From: Astropecten irregularis
Taxonomy: Eukaryota > Echinodermata > Asteroidea > Paxillosida > Astropectinidae
NCBI GenBank assembly: GCA_963971285.1
Contig: OZ020261.1
Span: 5,149,983-5,213,982, forward strand
Length of the DNA: 64,000 nt
Direction: 5' to 3'
The notes below the pieces were generated by a model. It made no database searches and was not told the origin of the DNA. It was given only the letters and a program-made list of their open reading frames with translations. Shown one piece after another: positions 34,940 to 45,810 of this stretch. How positions within the stretch are numbered: position 1 is the stretch's first letter; the number at the start of each line of letters is the position of its first letter. The position numbers and the translations under genes were made by a program.

Positions 34940-35085
34940 GGAGGGCATGACGTTTCGATCCTAGAAGCAAAGCCAGCTCAGGGTTAGGAGGGCCCAATCC
35001 TAGCAGGATTCCATTTAGCCTTTAATTTTCTCTTTCTTTGCACCTTTAGGGGAAAAAAACAAAACGTCAGGCCCTCCAAACTCTA
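34940..35085. repeat. Inverted pair of the AAACGTCAGG motif
   Basis: GAGTTAGGAGGGCATGACGT on the left and AAAACGTCAGGCCCTCCAAA on the right, with a GATCCTAG/CCTAGCAGGATT block between. Same family as 55372-55491. Confidence 0.55.
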
Positions 35086-35089
35086 AGCA

Positions 35090-35794
35090 TTTGCCGAATT
35101 TGATTACAAAATGTCTGTTTTATTGAGGGAGCGAACGACTTAAATTAATTTCATTCGAAAGAAGAATAAACACAGTCACACTGTGCTGCCAAACAGGGAA
35201 ATGTAGCTTTTATTTCAAAATCAATTTGTGTTTAATAAGCAGTTGCCTTTCTGTCGTTGGCAGAAAATTCGAGTGGTTTCAAGTGGCACTATATCACAAC
35301 TGGTTTTTATTCAATATCACTATCATCGTTAGTGAGTGACACGTAGACCTGACGTATAATATTACACATAGAGAATTAATCTATGTCGTGATCTGATGTA
35401 TTGCTTACGGGGAAACGAAACCGGATCCCTATCGGTGTGCGAGTTGATTAAAAGACTAATTATCAGCCTTTTTAATCAACCTAAATTGCAAATGTACATC
35501 TCAGTGCACTTATGACAAGCACGCATAGACTTTATTCCATTCGTTGTTGGTCGAATTATCATGAAGTTGACGTATTAACATTTTGTTTGTCTTCAGCATT
35601 AACAGGTGATTTCAATAAATATATGATATGTTTGTATTTTGGAAAAGATGTATGAAGGGGCAATGATTTCGCTTGTTTTGTTACATTTGGATAATTTCAA
35701 TTTATGTTGTTTTGTTGCTGCTGCCATGCTGCAGTTGTTGTTGGTACTGCTGTTGATGCTACGTGTTACAGTTATTGATATAATTACAAATGGG
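35090..35794. other. Intron 1, no recognised feature
   Basis: AT-rich sequence. A TTGTTGCTGCTGC run near 35710-35760. Nothing supported. Confidence 0.3.
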
Positions 35795-36045
35795 GTATAA
35801 GGGAGACACGTTAGCATCTTAAAGTGGACATTATGGAGACATCGGGACTAAGGGAGACGTTTCGATGTCTTTAAGGTACCGGGTACCTTTTAAAGACATA
35901 TTTTACTGTCCATATTTTAAAAGAAGACAGAGAAAGCTCTTAATATAAGCATGTGAAAATTTCAAGTTCATTGGTTTGGTGGATGTTTAGAAATAGGTAA
36001 GTAGGGTTTGTGGATGACCCTATAGGAAAGTTTCCCTAAGGTCCC
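35795..36045 (+). repeat. Dispersed repeat, copy 3 (GGGAGAC family)
   Basis: Same-orientation relative of 7945-8195: TTTTAAAGACATATTTTACT, AGACAGAGAAAGCTCT, 'TTCAAGTTCATTGGTTTG' and 'GACCCTATAGG'. Confidence 0.6.
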
Positions 36046-36222
36046 ATCCTCGGTTATGTTATATAGTCATTGTTGCTGCAGCTGTTGCTATAAATGCTGC
36101 TAATGCTGCTGAAGTTGTCGTTACTCTTTCTGCTCTGCTGTTTTGTTGCTATTTAATTGTCTCAAACCTGATGCTAGGTGACGATGTTTTCACGTTGATA
36201 ATTATGGGCAAATTCCACATAG

Positions 36223-36546
36223 TGCGCCACCAAATGTTTGTAACGCGTTGGCCAATCACAATGCACGGAATAGTGCGCCACCAAGGGTTTGCAACGCGCT
36301 GTCCAATCACAATACCCGGAATCTGACGACCCTTTCGAGAGGCGCAATTGGTCTACGAATGGGAGACTTTTGAGACGTCGACTGAAGTCTCCTTTTACTA
36401 TCTCTGAGCATGCGCGCGCAATTGTGAGCATGCGCGCGTTGTTGTGCACGTGCGTGAGTGTGCGCTGTCGACTTGAAACCCAGCTCCAAATCACGTCTCC
36501 CATTCCGTGAATTGTGATTGGCAAACGCGTTACAAACTCTTGGAAT
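36223..36546. mobile_element. Inverted-repeat element with duplicated left arm
   Basis: Left arms at 36223-36272 and 36273-36322 share GTGCGCCACCAA, AACGCG and CCAATCACAAT. The right arm at 36499-36546 is the inverse (ATTGTGATTGGCAAACGCGT, ACAAACTCTTGG). The interior has GAGCATGCGCGC twice. Confidence 0.55.
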
Positions 36547-38160
36547 CCCTCAAATGTTGGTGTTGATACGACTCGTTGGAAATCGAGATAAAATATGTAT
36601 ATCAAAAAGAAAATCCATCCCATATTCAAACCAATGGGATTCAGCTTGCAGTATTAGACAAACAGTCAAACAGTTTCAATACTTAAATAACCTGTATAAA
36701 TAATAAAGCTACTGAGTTGGTTTTTAAGCTTGACCTATTTGTAACGAATCAGACTATACTGAAGTGCCTATCCGTGTATAGTATACACCAGAGAAGTAGC
36801 TGAGAAAATGTGTGCCTTATTCGCCACTAGGTAAATGTTTGGTTTGGGACTGATTATAGTGCACTTTGCTACTCTTCGCCGATTCCTATGCGAAAACCTC
36901 GGCGTCCTGAGTCAATTTGAACAGACATTTGGAAGTTTGAACAGCCCTGCTGAGCCAAGCTGATTTGTCCCCATTACAAGGCAGACACTAGCAGGATATC
37001 GAGTTACCAACTTTCATCTCAGTTTGGATGTGACGAGGGGGAAATTAGAGGTGGAATCTGACAGGCTGACAAGCCTGGCGTGAACTCCATTTACACAGAC
37101 CGATATATTGATGTGTAATGTGGGGGATGTTAACGGCAAATGATCGGCTAATGATGACCACATTAGAAGGTCATCCCTAATTCCTCTCGTTCCTGACCGT
37201 GTCGGTGGGGTCGTGTTGGTGGGGCCGTGTCGACTGTTTGTCGGGAGCACTGAGGCTGAGGAACACGGTCCACGGCCAGCAGACCACGGCGACCAGGGGT
37301 GCAGTTTTGGCCTCCGATGTAGGGTCACGGCAAAACAAACTACACCATCTGAACATGTTTTCCATTTCCGATCTATTTTATTGCATTTAACAAGTACCAT
37401 CATTTAAATGCGGAATAGCAGTAGCGATTCTACAGCTATTTTGAGACGTGGTCACAGAATAATGGTTCCGAAGAACTCCAACTCCACATTTTCCACAATA
37501 CCTGGCTTTCATATTTCTACCTACGGGGTATGACATTACACTCAAAATAATTAGTACCACTGTGCTTTTTGGTGATCTGCTTTGAAAAAAAAATCACCTT
37601 GATTTATATACGGCGCAGCATAATACACACGATGTATAAGATTAGACTTGTAACGCACATGAGAACGTCACCGTATGAGACAGAAAGGCCCGTTCGGATA
37701 TTAAAAGCGTACCAAAAGATTGTCAAGATAAGAACGTGTCTTGGGGAAAGTTACCGAGATAATGCCATTTCCTACCGTACGCCGGGGCCTTGTGCCGCGG
37801 GCGTTAGCGATGTACCCTACGGTCGAAATGTCGCCGCAGGCACGGCGCATCGTTCGTGGTCCGATGGCTCATCATTAATGGAGGCTAGAAGCTCTCACGG
37901 TGCTAATTTACAGGAATCCGTCGAGCAATTTGCCTTCGGGCTATGGGAGCATCGGGCTCGTGTCGCTTGTCTTGTTTCAAATCTACATCTGTTAGGGATT
38001 TCCCGGGTTCAAGTACGATTTCATTAAAAACGAGTCATGCTGCCAAGCTGCGGCATATTATGAAAAAAGACCTTAAGCAATGACGTCACCTGCCGCCATT
38101 TTGCGTTGAAAAACATGGCTTTGAATGCGTGACGCGTATGATGGACCGATGAGGGGTGTC
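36547..38160. other. Intron 1, no recognised feature
   Basis: Contains GC-richer patches at about 37170-37330 and 37780-37990 with ORFs (for example 37569-38027). None shows a family motif or a splice pair in phase with the main gene. A cryptic or alternative exon cannot be excluded. Confidence 0.3.
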
Positions 38161-38517
38161 ACGAGCTCATGTAGCGTGCCGAGCTCACCGGATGACAAAA
38201 CCGGTTAGCTAGGCACGCAGCTAACACGAGCTCAGCTGTCTGGCGTGCCGAGATGACCGGATGACAAAACCGGTTAGCTAGGCACGCAGCTAACACGAGC
38301 TCAGCTGTCTGGCGTGCCGAGATGACCGGATGACAAAACCGGCCAGCTAGGCACGCAACGAAAACGAGCTCAGCTGTCTGGCGTGCCGAGCTGACCGGAT
38401 GACGAAACCGGTCAGCTAAGCACGCAATGAATACGAGCTCAACTGTCTGGCGTGCCGAGCTGACCGGATGACGAAACCGGTCAGCTAGGCACGCAACGAA
38501 CACGAGCTGAACTGTCT
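38161..38517 (+). repeat. Satellite of 69-bp units, about five copies
   Basis: Units contain GCGTGCCGAGATGACCGGAT, GACAAAACCGGTTAGCTAGG and CACGCAGCTAACACGAGCTC. Since 69 is 3 times 23, the minus strand stays open as a 23-residue repeat. A single diverged unit seems to lie at about 39489-39533 in intron 2. Confidence 0.92.
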
Positions 38518-39059
38518 TGCATAACGAAGCCATACGTGCAAAAAAAAAAACACCCACGAAAATAATATAAAACATGGTTTATATTCCTGACACCTTATTA
38601 TTTGGATTGATTTTCATTCTTGGAATGTAATAATCTGCCCAATTAGATATATGCACCTTTGTTTTGCAACGTCACAGACGGATGGCGGAAACTATGGCGA
38701 GCCAGGCATACAAAATAACCACATATTTTACCCAATTTGTACGCAAATTGCAGATATTGCTGAATGTAATGGAAACAACACAAGCAATGCTGATATGTAT
38801 TTTGTGAAGTTATGGAAAGTTTACAAAAACGTTGAAGTTGTTTACGCCGTCTGAGAAGAAGACAAAATGATTTGCAACATTTGGCCGCCCATATCTTGCC
38901 AACCAGTGTTTATAAACAAAAGAAAGGTCTATAGTCACGGTATTTTCGTCTGACTTGTACCCTCATAGAGGGCGTGCGTAACAGCGCCCTCTATTTTTCA
39001 GTATAATTATGTTTTGAAACTCAAGTTGTATTTTTGTTTTCCTTTTCTTCATTTCACAG
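38518..39059. other. End of intron 1
   Basis: AT-rich sequence running into the exon 2 acceptor. A small ORF after TTGCAACGTCACAG at 38678 could be a skipped exon, but there is little support. Confidence 0.3.
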
Positions 39060-39306
39060 CCAACCTCAGCGGTAACAGTGATAAAGTCTACACAATCGTG
39101 TCCGAGATCAAGACCGAGTCGTCTATGCTGACCATCATGCCTTGCCTGGTTGGCCTGGCACTTCTTGGACTCGTGGTGGCGGGCATCAGACGGTGTTTGC
39201 ACCATTGGCGGCTTAGTCACATGGTGGATCTGTCCGGCGACCCTGAGAAGCAGGACAGGGAAAAGGACAAGGGATACACCATTGAAAACCCCATGACCAA
39301 GAACAG
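39060..39306 (+). CDS. Exon 2: transmembrane exon (residues 415-497)
   Basis: This exon supplies the end of the ectodomain, the membrane span and the first part of the tail. It has one sequon (N416-L-S). A hydrophobic helix covers about residues 437-457 (from MLTIMPCL to VVAGI) and is followed at once by RRCLHHWR, a basic stop-transfer signal that puts the C-terminus in the cytosol. The rest is charged (DPEKQDREKDKGYTIENP). The acceptor has a long pyrimidine tract and CAG. The donor is CAG/GTGGGT at 39307, in phase 2, which matches the exon at 43534. A hydrophobic span with correct flanking charges in the one frame that links to both neighbours is the main support for this being a real exon. 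Confidence 0.75.
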
Positions 39307-39540
39307 GTGGGTCTATATTATCCACATCACCATTCCTTAGAATAGACAATGTGTCGCATGAGGGCGCATCGCAGAGGATCATTAAGACCGCCCAAATGAC
39401 CTACAGAACTTTCTCAAGGCATACCATACTAAAGCGGTGCATAAACTCTTCCCACGTCTGTTTACAGAGAAGGTTTCGGTGTAACGATCTCAACTGTCCG
39501 GCGTGCCTGGCCTGGGTGTCCGGATGACCGGAGTACGCAT

Positions 39541-39670
39541 GTCGAAACGGCAAACAACAGATAAAGAACAATCATAAGTGACACACATGGACATTTGATT
39601 GTTTATCCTGTTTTTATTATTTCATGGTTATTAATTTGTTCCTCTAAGCAGGCCGTGAAATAGTTAGCCC
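39541..39670 (+). mobile_element. Foldback element, GGGGCCAATT family, right half
   Basis: CAAACAACAGATAAAGAACA, 'GTTTATCCTGTTTTTATTAT' and the end 'GCCGTGAAATAGTTAGCCCC' match the right part of the family. Confidence 0.45.
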
Positions 39671-40825
39671 CGAGACTTTCAAATTCATACTACAGTAGTT
39701 ACAGCTAACTTCACTCCTAAATGTGTGACCATGACAGGGCAAATAAGGTCGCACCATGATGTGTCTACATCCGAACTTTAAAGATTTAGGGGTCTGCTAT
39801 ACGAAACACCGAACGCCGACTAGAAAGATTCGATGCGCCGATAATTTAGACCACCCAGCCGCGATGCATGAACAAACCAATTTCATTTCCGACGGAGAGC
39901 TACGAGCTAACTATGGAAACGGAATTCGGCATATTCCCGGTTATATGAAGGCCACGATTTAAATACATAATCAGGGCGACCGGTCCGAACGCGCGGAAAA
40001 GATGAAGACAAAAAAACAGCCCAGCGAAATCAACCACCTTTTTGCACGGCCACGAAGCTGCAGCGAGCGGGAAATAACGCAGACAGCACGGGTTAATTAA
40101 ACCACGCGCCCCGGTGAGGCTTCACCTCGGCACAACAGGCGCGTGTGCCCACATCATAGCGTTGTTTCCAACCACTCCAATATTAATGGACGCCTTCCTG
40201 CCATACATCATCCTAAACCTCTTAATACTTTAGAAAATCTTTTAACAATTATCAATTAATCATTAAGACGACCGAAATTCACAGGCCTTTAGTTTTGTTC
40301 TCTTCACCCTATAGCTGATGTGCTTCGTACAGCACGTTTCTGTGGCCTAAAGTACACCGTACTGCCGTGACGGTCATCCGTCTTGGATGATAAATACCTG
40401 ATTTATCACTCAATTATTTTCTAATCTCGCAAATTGGATATAAATTAGGAAGCGATCTTTTTTTCTCCAGGTACGAATTGGAATTTTCTTCTTCTTCTTC
40501 TTCTTTGGGATCGGTTTTCGCTTCGAAAAATAACGAGTGGCATTATGGACCCCAGCAGTTCGTGTGCTGTGCCGTTGTACGTTGTTGATAATTATCTTCA
40601 ATTTCCAGCGTCGCGAGCGAAATAAAGACGAGTCTAGCTTCACAAATTACTCCATGGAAACGTGCATTATAGTGTGTACAACATTGCAAATTTCATACCA
40701 AAGAGATGTAGCCTTTAGTGTCCTGAATGAACTGGCTACGGCTTGCAATTACATATGAGTCAAGGGGAAGCGGCTGCAGCCAGTACTATCCCAGAATGTG
40801 TGAATTTATAAAGCCACAAGCCAAG
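39671..40825. other. Intron 2, no recognised feature
   Basis: Mixed sequence with a TTC run near 40487. Nothing supported. Confidence 0.3.
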
Positions 40826-42616
40826 ACTGTGGGCCTTTATGAAACCTGGCTTGAGGCTAGGCTTGGTTCTTATTTCGCTACCGCCATTTGAGGCCCACAA
40901 AAACAAAATAATAATAATAATAATAATAATAATAATTTTTTTTTTTTTTAAAGCGCTTTACATTAAAATCTCAAAACGCTTTACAATTAAAAACATTTAA
41001 AACACTACTAAAATTACAAATCTACAAACTACTTTACCACATGAATTACAATTATTATTATTACTGTTAAAACTATTTAAATACCACCACTTTAAAACTA
41101 AGAAAAATGAAGCATAAAATGAGGTCAAATTTATGAAAAATATCTTTTAAAAAGAAACGTTTTTAGTGTAGATTTAAAATTGTCATACATAGTGATATTC
41201 CTTAACTTCCCAGGCAACCTATTCCACACAATGGGTGCATAAATATAAAATGCCCGGTCACCATAGGCCTTGGTGGGCGCAGGACGAACTCTCGGATGAT
41301 ATAGTTTTACCCCCTCGCTACCTCTTGTGTTAAATTGGGAATTATGAATTGATATCAAGTCCTTAAGATAATGTGGTGCTGTCTCGCTATGGTGAATAAG
41401 TTTAAAAACAATACAGATAATTTTGAATTCGACCCGCCCTTCAACTGGAAGCCAATGTAATTCCCTGAGGAAAGGTGTCATATCTGCGTGCCGATCTAAC
41501 CTTTTCCTGATGACTAGTTGAGCTGCAGCATTCTGAATATGTTGTAGTTTTTTAAACTGGTAACCATATAAACCATAAAATAGGCTGTTACAATAATCTA
41601 ATCTGGAAGTAACAAACGCATGAATTAATTTCTCTGTATTAGATTGATTCAGAAGTGGTCTAAGTTTACCAATTCGCCAAAGAGAATGAGACGCTGTCTT
41701 ACACACACTAGATATATGGGCATTCATGGTTCCAGCTGAATCTATTATCACCCCGAGATCACGTAATGTTTTTGAGGATAGGATACAAGAATCTCCCACT
41801 CGCACTTCGGTATTTACATCCCGAAGACCTGAGTCTTTAAAACGTGACGAGAACCACAATACTTCAGTCTTTCCGTCGTTCAATGCAAGCATGTAAGCTT
41901 GCATCCAACAACGGACTTCATCAATACAGGACTCAATACGAGTTACACATGAATAGTCCGTGCGGGAACCGCAAGAAATGTAAAGCTGGCAATCATCCGC
42001 ATAAATAACAGAATTTAGACCATGACGGGTGATAATGTCCTCAATTGGATCCATGTACAAAGAAAACAAAACGGGTCCAAGCACTGAGCCTTGAGGAACT
42101 CCAAAATGGAGATTTTGCCTCTTAGACATTCGTGAACTTTTCCCCCGATGCCAAAACGGTAATTCAATCTTCTTAACAGAATGTCATGATCTATCGTGTC
42201 AAAAGCGGCAGATAAATCTAGCATAACTAAAATAACATCATGTTGTTTATCAAGGGCACACATCACATCATTATGTACTCTTAAAAGTGCAGTTTCAGTG
42301 CTATGACCCTCACGGTATGCAGACTGTAATTTACCATACAAAGCATTATCCTGTAAATGTGTGTGAAGTTGGAGCAAAGCAGCCTTTTGCAGAAACTTAT
42401 CAAGAAATGAACAGTTTGATACCGGACGATAATTTGTTAAAACATTTTTATCTAAACCAGCATTCTTAATTAAAGGTCTAAAATGAAGGGATTGGGCCAC
42501 ACGACGAAGCCGAAGAAAGGCTCCAGCTTCGTCATGTATCTCAAGCCCTTTCATTTAGGACACAAAATGGCAGTAGCAAATTAAATCCCAAGCCTAGCCT
42601 CAAGCCTTATTTTGTA
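40826..42616. mobile_element. Inverted repeat split by a LINE insertion
   Basis: The left arm (40826-40908) and right arm (about 42558-42616) pair: GGCTTGAGGCTAGGCTTGG on the left, CCAAGCCTAGCCTCAAGCC on the right, with CTACCGCCATTTGAG / AAAATGGCAGTAG nearest the centre. The LINE at 40909-42557 fills the loop. Confidence 0.55.
40909..42557 (-). pseudogene. Broken L2/CR1-like LINE, reverse transcriptase fragment, antisense in intron 2
   Basis: On the minus strand 42554-42130 carries the fingers and palm start (NYRPVSNCSFLDKFLQK, the SAYREGHSTETALL block, LDLSAAFDTIDHDILL). 42129-41131 carries FGVPQGSVLGPVLFSLYM, the catalytic IYADDCQLY and a full thumb and C-terminal part. Between RFGIGGKV and FGVPQGS about 25 residues present in the relative at 51427 are gone and the frame shifts, so the copy is dead. 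The 3' end is GCGCTTTA plus an A-run and an (ATT/TAT)n tail at 40909-40936. The 5' part of the element, with the endonuclease, is absent. Confidence 0.85.
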
Positions 42617-43533
42617 AAGGCCATGTGTTTCGTGCCAATGCATCATGGGATCTGTTGGTTATATGAGAATTTATGATGTTATGGAGTTGGGTCGCAATTT
42701 GCATGAACCGAGCTGTCACAGTGAAAACAGCCTAGCACAGAATGTTGCATAAACATGATTTAGTCAATAATTGTATTGACTTGGGTAAACATAAACTGCA
42801 TAGTTTGCTGTATGATGTTGAACTTCATCACAAATTTCTTCACGTAGATTTAATATTTTCCAAGACTTGGCCTCTTACGACTCCCATGCAATTTTCTAGG
42901 CCTACTGTGAAGTAGTCTGGTTCCCGGACCCAAAAAGCTCCCTACTATTGTCTCTCAAATATGGGGTCCGGTATCGGCTAAATTCATTGGACCACGTGAC
43001 CAAAAAAGTCAATTTCCGACTTGTTACGGTTTTATCCGAAACATTACGAACTCGTTTTCGTCCAACTTCGGATAGTTTCGACATTCTGTCGGCTATTTCC
43101 GACAGGTCACGCTAGGTCACGCAAGGTACAAATATGTGTAAATACGTGTAAATATGTTTGCTCCCGTGCTACAGTTAGCCAAAAAAGAGCATTATTATTG
43201 TCCACATAAAACAGAGCACTCTCCATGTTTGGGGGATTTTGTTGCATGACTTTTTCCCACTCTTTTAAGTCTTATTTTGCCCAGATAAAATTGCATGTGA
43301 TTTCAAAAGTGCAAAAACTAATGCTAAAATGGTAACTCGCCAGACTCGAAAACTAGCTTCGGCGCAGGCGCAGACTTGACAGCTGTGTCATGTTCTATTT
43401 TTAACCGTAGCCGATACCTGACCTAAGATTTTTAATCAGAGTCGTCAGGGAATCTTTGGGCAGGGAACCTGACTAACTGTGAAGTTGTGTGCACTTACAT
43501 TAAATTCTTCCATCTTTTGTTCTGTTGTTGCAG
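42617..43533. other. End of intron 2
   Basis: Non-repetitive sequence ending in the exon 3 acceptor. Nothing else supported. Confidence 0.3.
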
Positions 43534-43897
43534 GCGTTCCTACGTGGAGCAGCAGATGGCAAAGACACTCCAGAAAGTCAACAAAACAGAAAGTTCCAGC
43601 AGCAGCAACTCCGGCAGCAACTGCAGCAGCCGCAACGGAAACTACAGCAAGATCGACCACAAGATACGCATGGAGATCGCCACCATCTCAGACGGGTCAC
43701 TGCGCAGGCCAGCCAGGCCACTGCGCAGGTCGGCCTCCGAGCGTGCAGCGCCCTCTAGACGGAGCAGCGCCGGTAGATATATGACCTCTTCGCATTCGGA
43801 GTGTAGGTGTTTCTGCCACTATTCGCTGGGCGAGAGAGAATGGCGCCCTCTAGCGAATGGTGGCGTCAAAACTGAGACTGCGACCACAAGACTCTGA
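43534..43897 (+). CDS. Exon 3: cytoplasmic tail ending in TTRL (residues 497-617)
   Basis: This is the terminal coding exon, ending at TGA 43895-43897. It encodes a 120-residue cytoplasmic tail that looks disordered. A Ser/Asn-rich stretch (ESSSSSNSGSNCSS) is followed by a basic, Ser-rich part with RRSAS and RRSSA, both fitting basophilic-kinase consensus sites (RRxS). A short Cys/His patch (CRCFCH) comes next. The last four residues are TTRL, which fits a class I PDZ ligand (S/T-x-hydrophobic). The acceptor phase (2) matches the donor at 39307, and the three coding parts total 1,854 nt, exactly 618 codons with the stop. Two other frames are also open over part of the exon, but only this one matches the splice phase. 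Confidence 0.75.
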
Positions 43898-44021
43898 TAT
43901 ACTTTCCATTTTGGGGTAATTTTCATTCAAAATGATTATGTTGTATATTGTTTCGTCTGACTCGTCACGTGATCGGAGGCGAAGTCAAGTTTACCGCAAG
44001 TGCATTTTCGTTTCTCTAACT

Positions 44022-44027
44022 AATAAA
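44022..44027 (+). terminator. Candidate polyadenylation signal AATAAA
   Basis: A canonical AATAAA lies about 125 bases after the stop codon of exon 3, in AT-rich sequence without further coding signal. It may mark the end of a short 3' UTR. Confidence 0.35.
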
Positions 44028-44213
44028 AACTCAATAATTTGATTGTTTCAAAATTTCGTAGCTGTGTACATGAAAACAACATACTGATATATATTTTTAT
44101 ATTTTCGCTTCATGTAAATAGTGTAAACTACTTCAATTTGAGCTAAGTTTTGAACATAATGACTTTGAAGTCCGGTGACCGACAATGTCTGAGTGAGTGA
44201 TACCGTGTACTCC

Positions 44214-44219
44214 AATAAA
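44214..44219 (+). terminator. Second candidate polyadenylation signal AATAAA
   Basis: Another canonical AATAAA lies about 320 bases after the exon 3 stop. It could be an alternative 3' end. It lies just before a GGCCGTGTC foldback element at 44294, so the transcript probably ends before that repeat. Confidence 0.35.
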
Positions 44220-44293
44220 ACAACCTTTACAAATATGGCTACGAAAACTGGACGGCGTAAGCCAAATATGGCCTTTAAGTTTAGTGATAATTA

Positions 44294-44428
44294 GGCCGTG
44301 TCCCAATTCTCTGGCTGCGGCTGCAAATTACGCATGTACCTATGGCAGCTACTAGCCAGTGACTGATGCAGCCAATTCCATAGACTGTGTGTTATTTGCG
44401 GCTGCAGCCAGAGAATTGGGACACGGCC
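44294..44428. mobile_element. Foldback MITE with GGCCGTGTC ends, copy 2 (135 bp)
   Basis: TTA on both sides (44291-44293, 44429-44431) suggests a 3-bp target duplication, as in PIF/Harbinger-type elements. The arms GGCCGTGTCCCAATTCTCTG and the inverse pair over about 45 bp. Confidence 0.75.
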
Positions 44429-44431
44429 TTA

Positions 44432-45810
44432 TATGCAATTGACTGCGCTACGACAGTCCAATCAATGACACATTTTATAATGCGTTCGATTTGGTTACTC
44501 GCGTTTACTCCGGGAAGCGCGACAGCGTTCGATTTGACTTTGACGTCACATCTCGCGGCTTACTCGGGCCTGGCCAAAGTGAGCGACCCACCGAGCCGGT
44601 TACTTCGGTAATTATCCCATAGTGCACTGTTCCAAGATGGCCGAAATGCAAACAGACGAAACTTTTCGTTGTAACGAAATTGATAATTATTTTTTTGTTT
44701 CAACCTGTGGATGCTTAAAACATCCAGGAGAAGTACAATGGACCTTATCGAAGATAGCCTGTTTTCCGCGCTGCGCGTGCGCGCGCAAAGGACAGTGGGT
44801 AACATTGGGTTTAAAAGTTTTACCACACGCGTCGACACGCGTATATTCGTATAGCTGCCGGCTCGCGAAGTTTAAAGTTGTCTTTTTTCCTAAAAGAAAG
44901 CTTTGCTTTGAGTTGTTGTACATAACGATGCTGCACAACGGTCCATGGAATGTTACTGTCGAGTCACTTGTTTCAGCGGTGTAAAGTTGAGTACTTATTT
45001 ATAGTTGAATTTTCATGTCCATACGTTTTATGCACTCAGCGCCAGCCCTAACAACCCTGCATTTCGCAGAGTGCTTTGCGCACAGCCAGTTTTGCGCTAT
45101 CTCCGATAAGGTCCATATTTCGGAAGAAATTCAGTTTTGAAACTGGAAGTGACAGAAATGGGGAATGACATGCCTGAATGTTGCTTTTATCGCCTTATAA
45201 TCGACGATTGGGTGCAGTATTTACAACGCACGACCTCTTGAGTCTTGGCCCGTCTAGTTGAACGTCGGGCAAATATCGTTCGTTTATTACTACCAAAGTA
45301 CGAGTAAACGCGAGTGACCAAATCGAACGCACATTCAATCGACCTTACTGGTTGAACTTCAGTATGGACGCCCTCTATATAATTGTATGGACATTACTAT
45401 TCAGCTTTCGCGGGACCAATTATTACCATAAGAGTTGCAACCTCTTCAGAACCAATCCAGCTATCCATTATCGTGTGTACCAAGTGTACAAAATGTCAAT
45501 CAGTATAATTATTGGTATCATAAAGATTTATGCTTAGGAAGCCATTTGGGGGCAAAGGCCATCGTAACATTCCCTGAATATCCTTGTTGTTTGCATATTT
45601 ATCAAATTGAAATTTATCAAAACTTTTCAAATAACAAAACTGCGATGCATAATTGCGATACATGATAAAGATGGCGTCCAGAGAGCGCCACCAATAGGCC
45701 AGAAATGCAGCTAGATCGTCGTTAAGTGCTCCACAATCCATCATTTGGAATTAAATGTTGGGCCCCTCCATGTTGTAACTTGGTCTACGGAACTAGACCA
45801 TCATGCTGGG
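44432..45810. other. Intergenic, no recognised feature
   Basis: A GCGC-rich patch at 44770-44790 and short ORFs on both strands. No supported gene. Confidence 0.3.

Larger units (their letters stand above)
2355..39059 (+). other. Intron 1 of the mucin-like membrane protein gene (about 36.7 kb)
   Basis: The donor is GTAAGT at 2355. The acceptor is a pyrimidine-rich tract ending in TTTCACAG at 39059. Both flanks are in phase 1, and the joined codon reads GCC (Ala415). The intron is made mostly of mobile-element copies and tandem repeats listed separately. I saw no convincing gene inside it on either strand. Confidence 0.65.
39307..43533 (+). other. Intron 2 of the mucin-like membrane protein gene (about 4.2 kb)
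   Basis: The donor is GTGGGT. The acceptor is a strong T-rich tract ending in TTGTTGCAG at 43533. Both sides are phase 2, and the joined codon is AGG (Arg497). The intron holds a partial foldback copy (39541-39670), a diverged single unit like the 38.2-kb satellite (about 39489-39533) and an antisense LINE inside an inverted repeat (40826-42616). Confidence 0.65.

Noticed and set aside
37569..38027. 152-codon ORF inside intron 1
   Set aside because: No domain and no clear splice pair in phase with the main gene. Listed only as a possible cryptic exon region.
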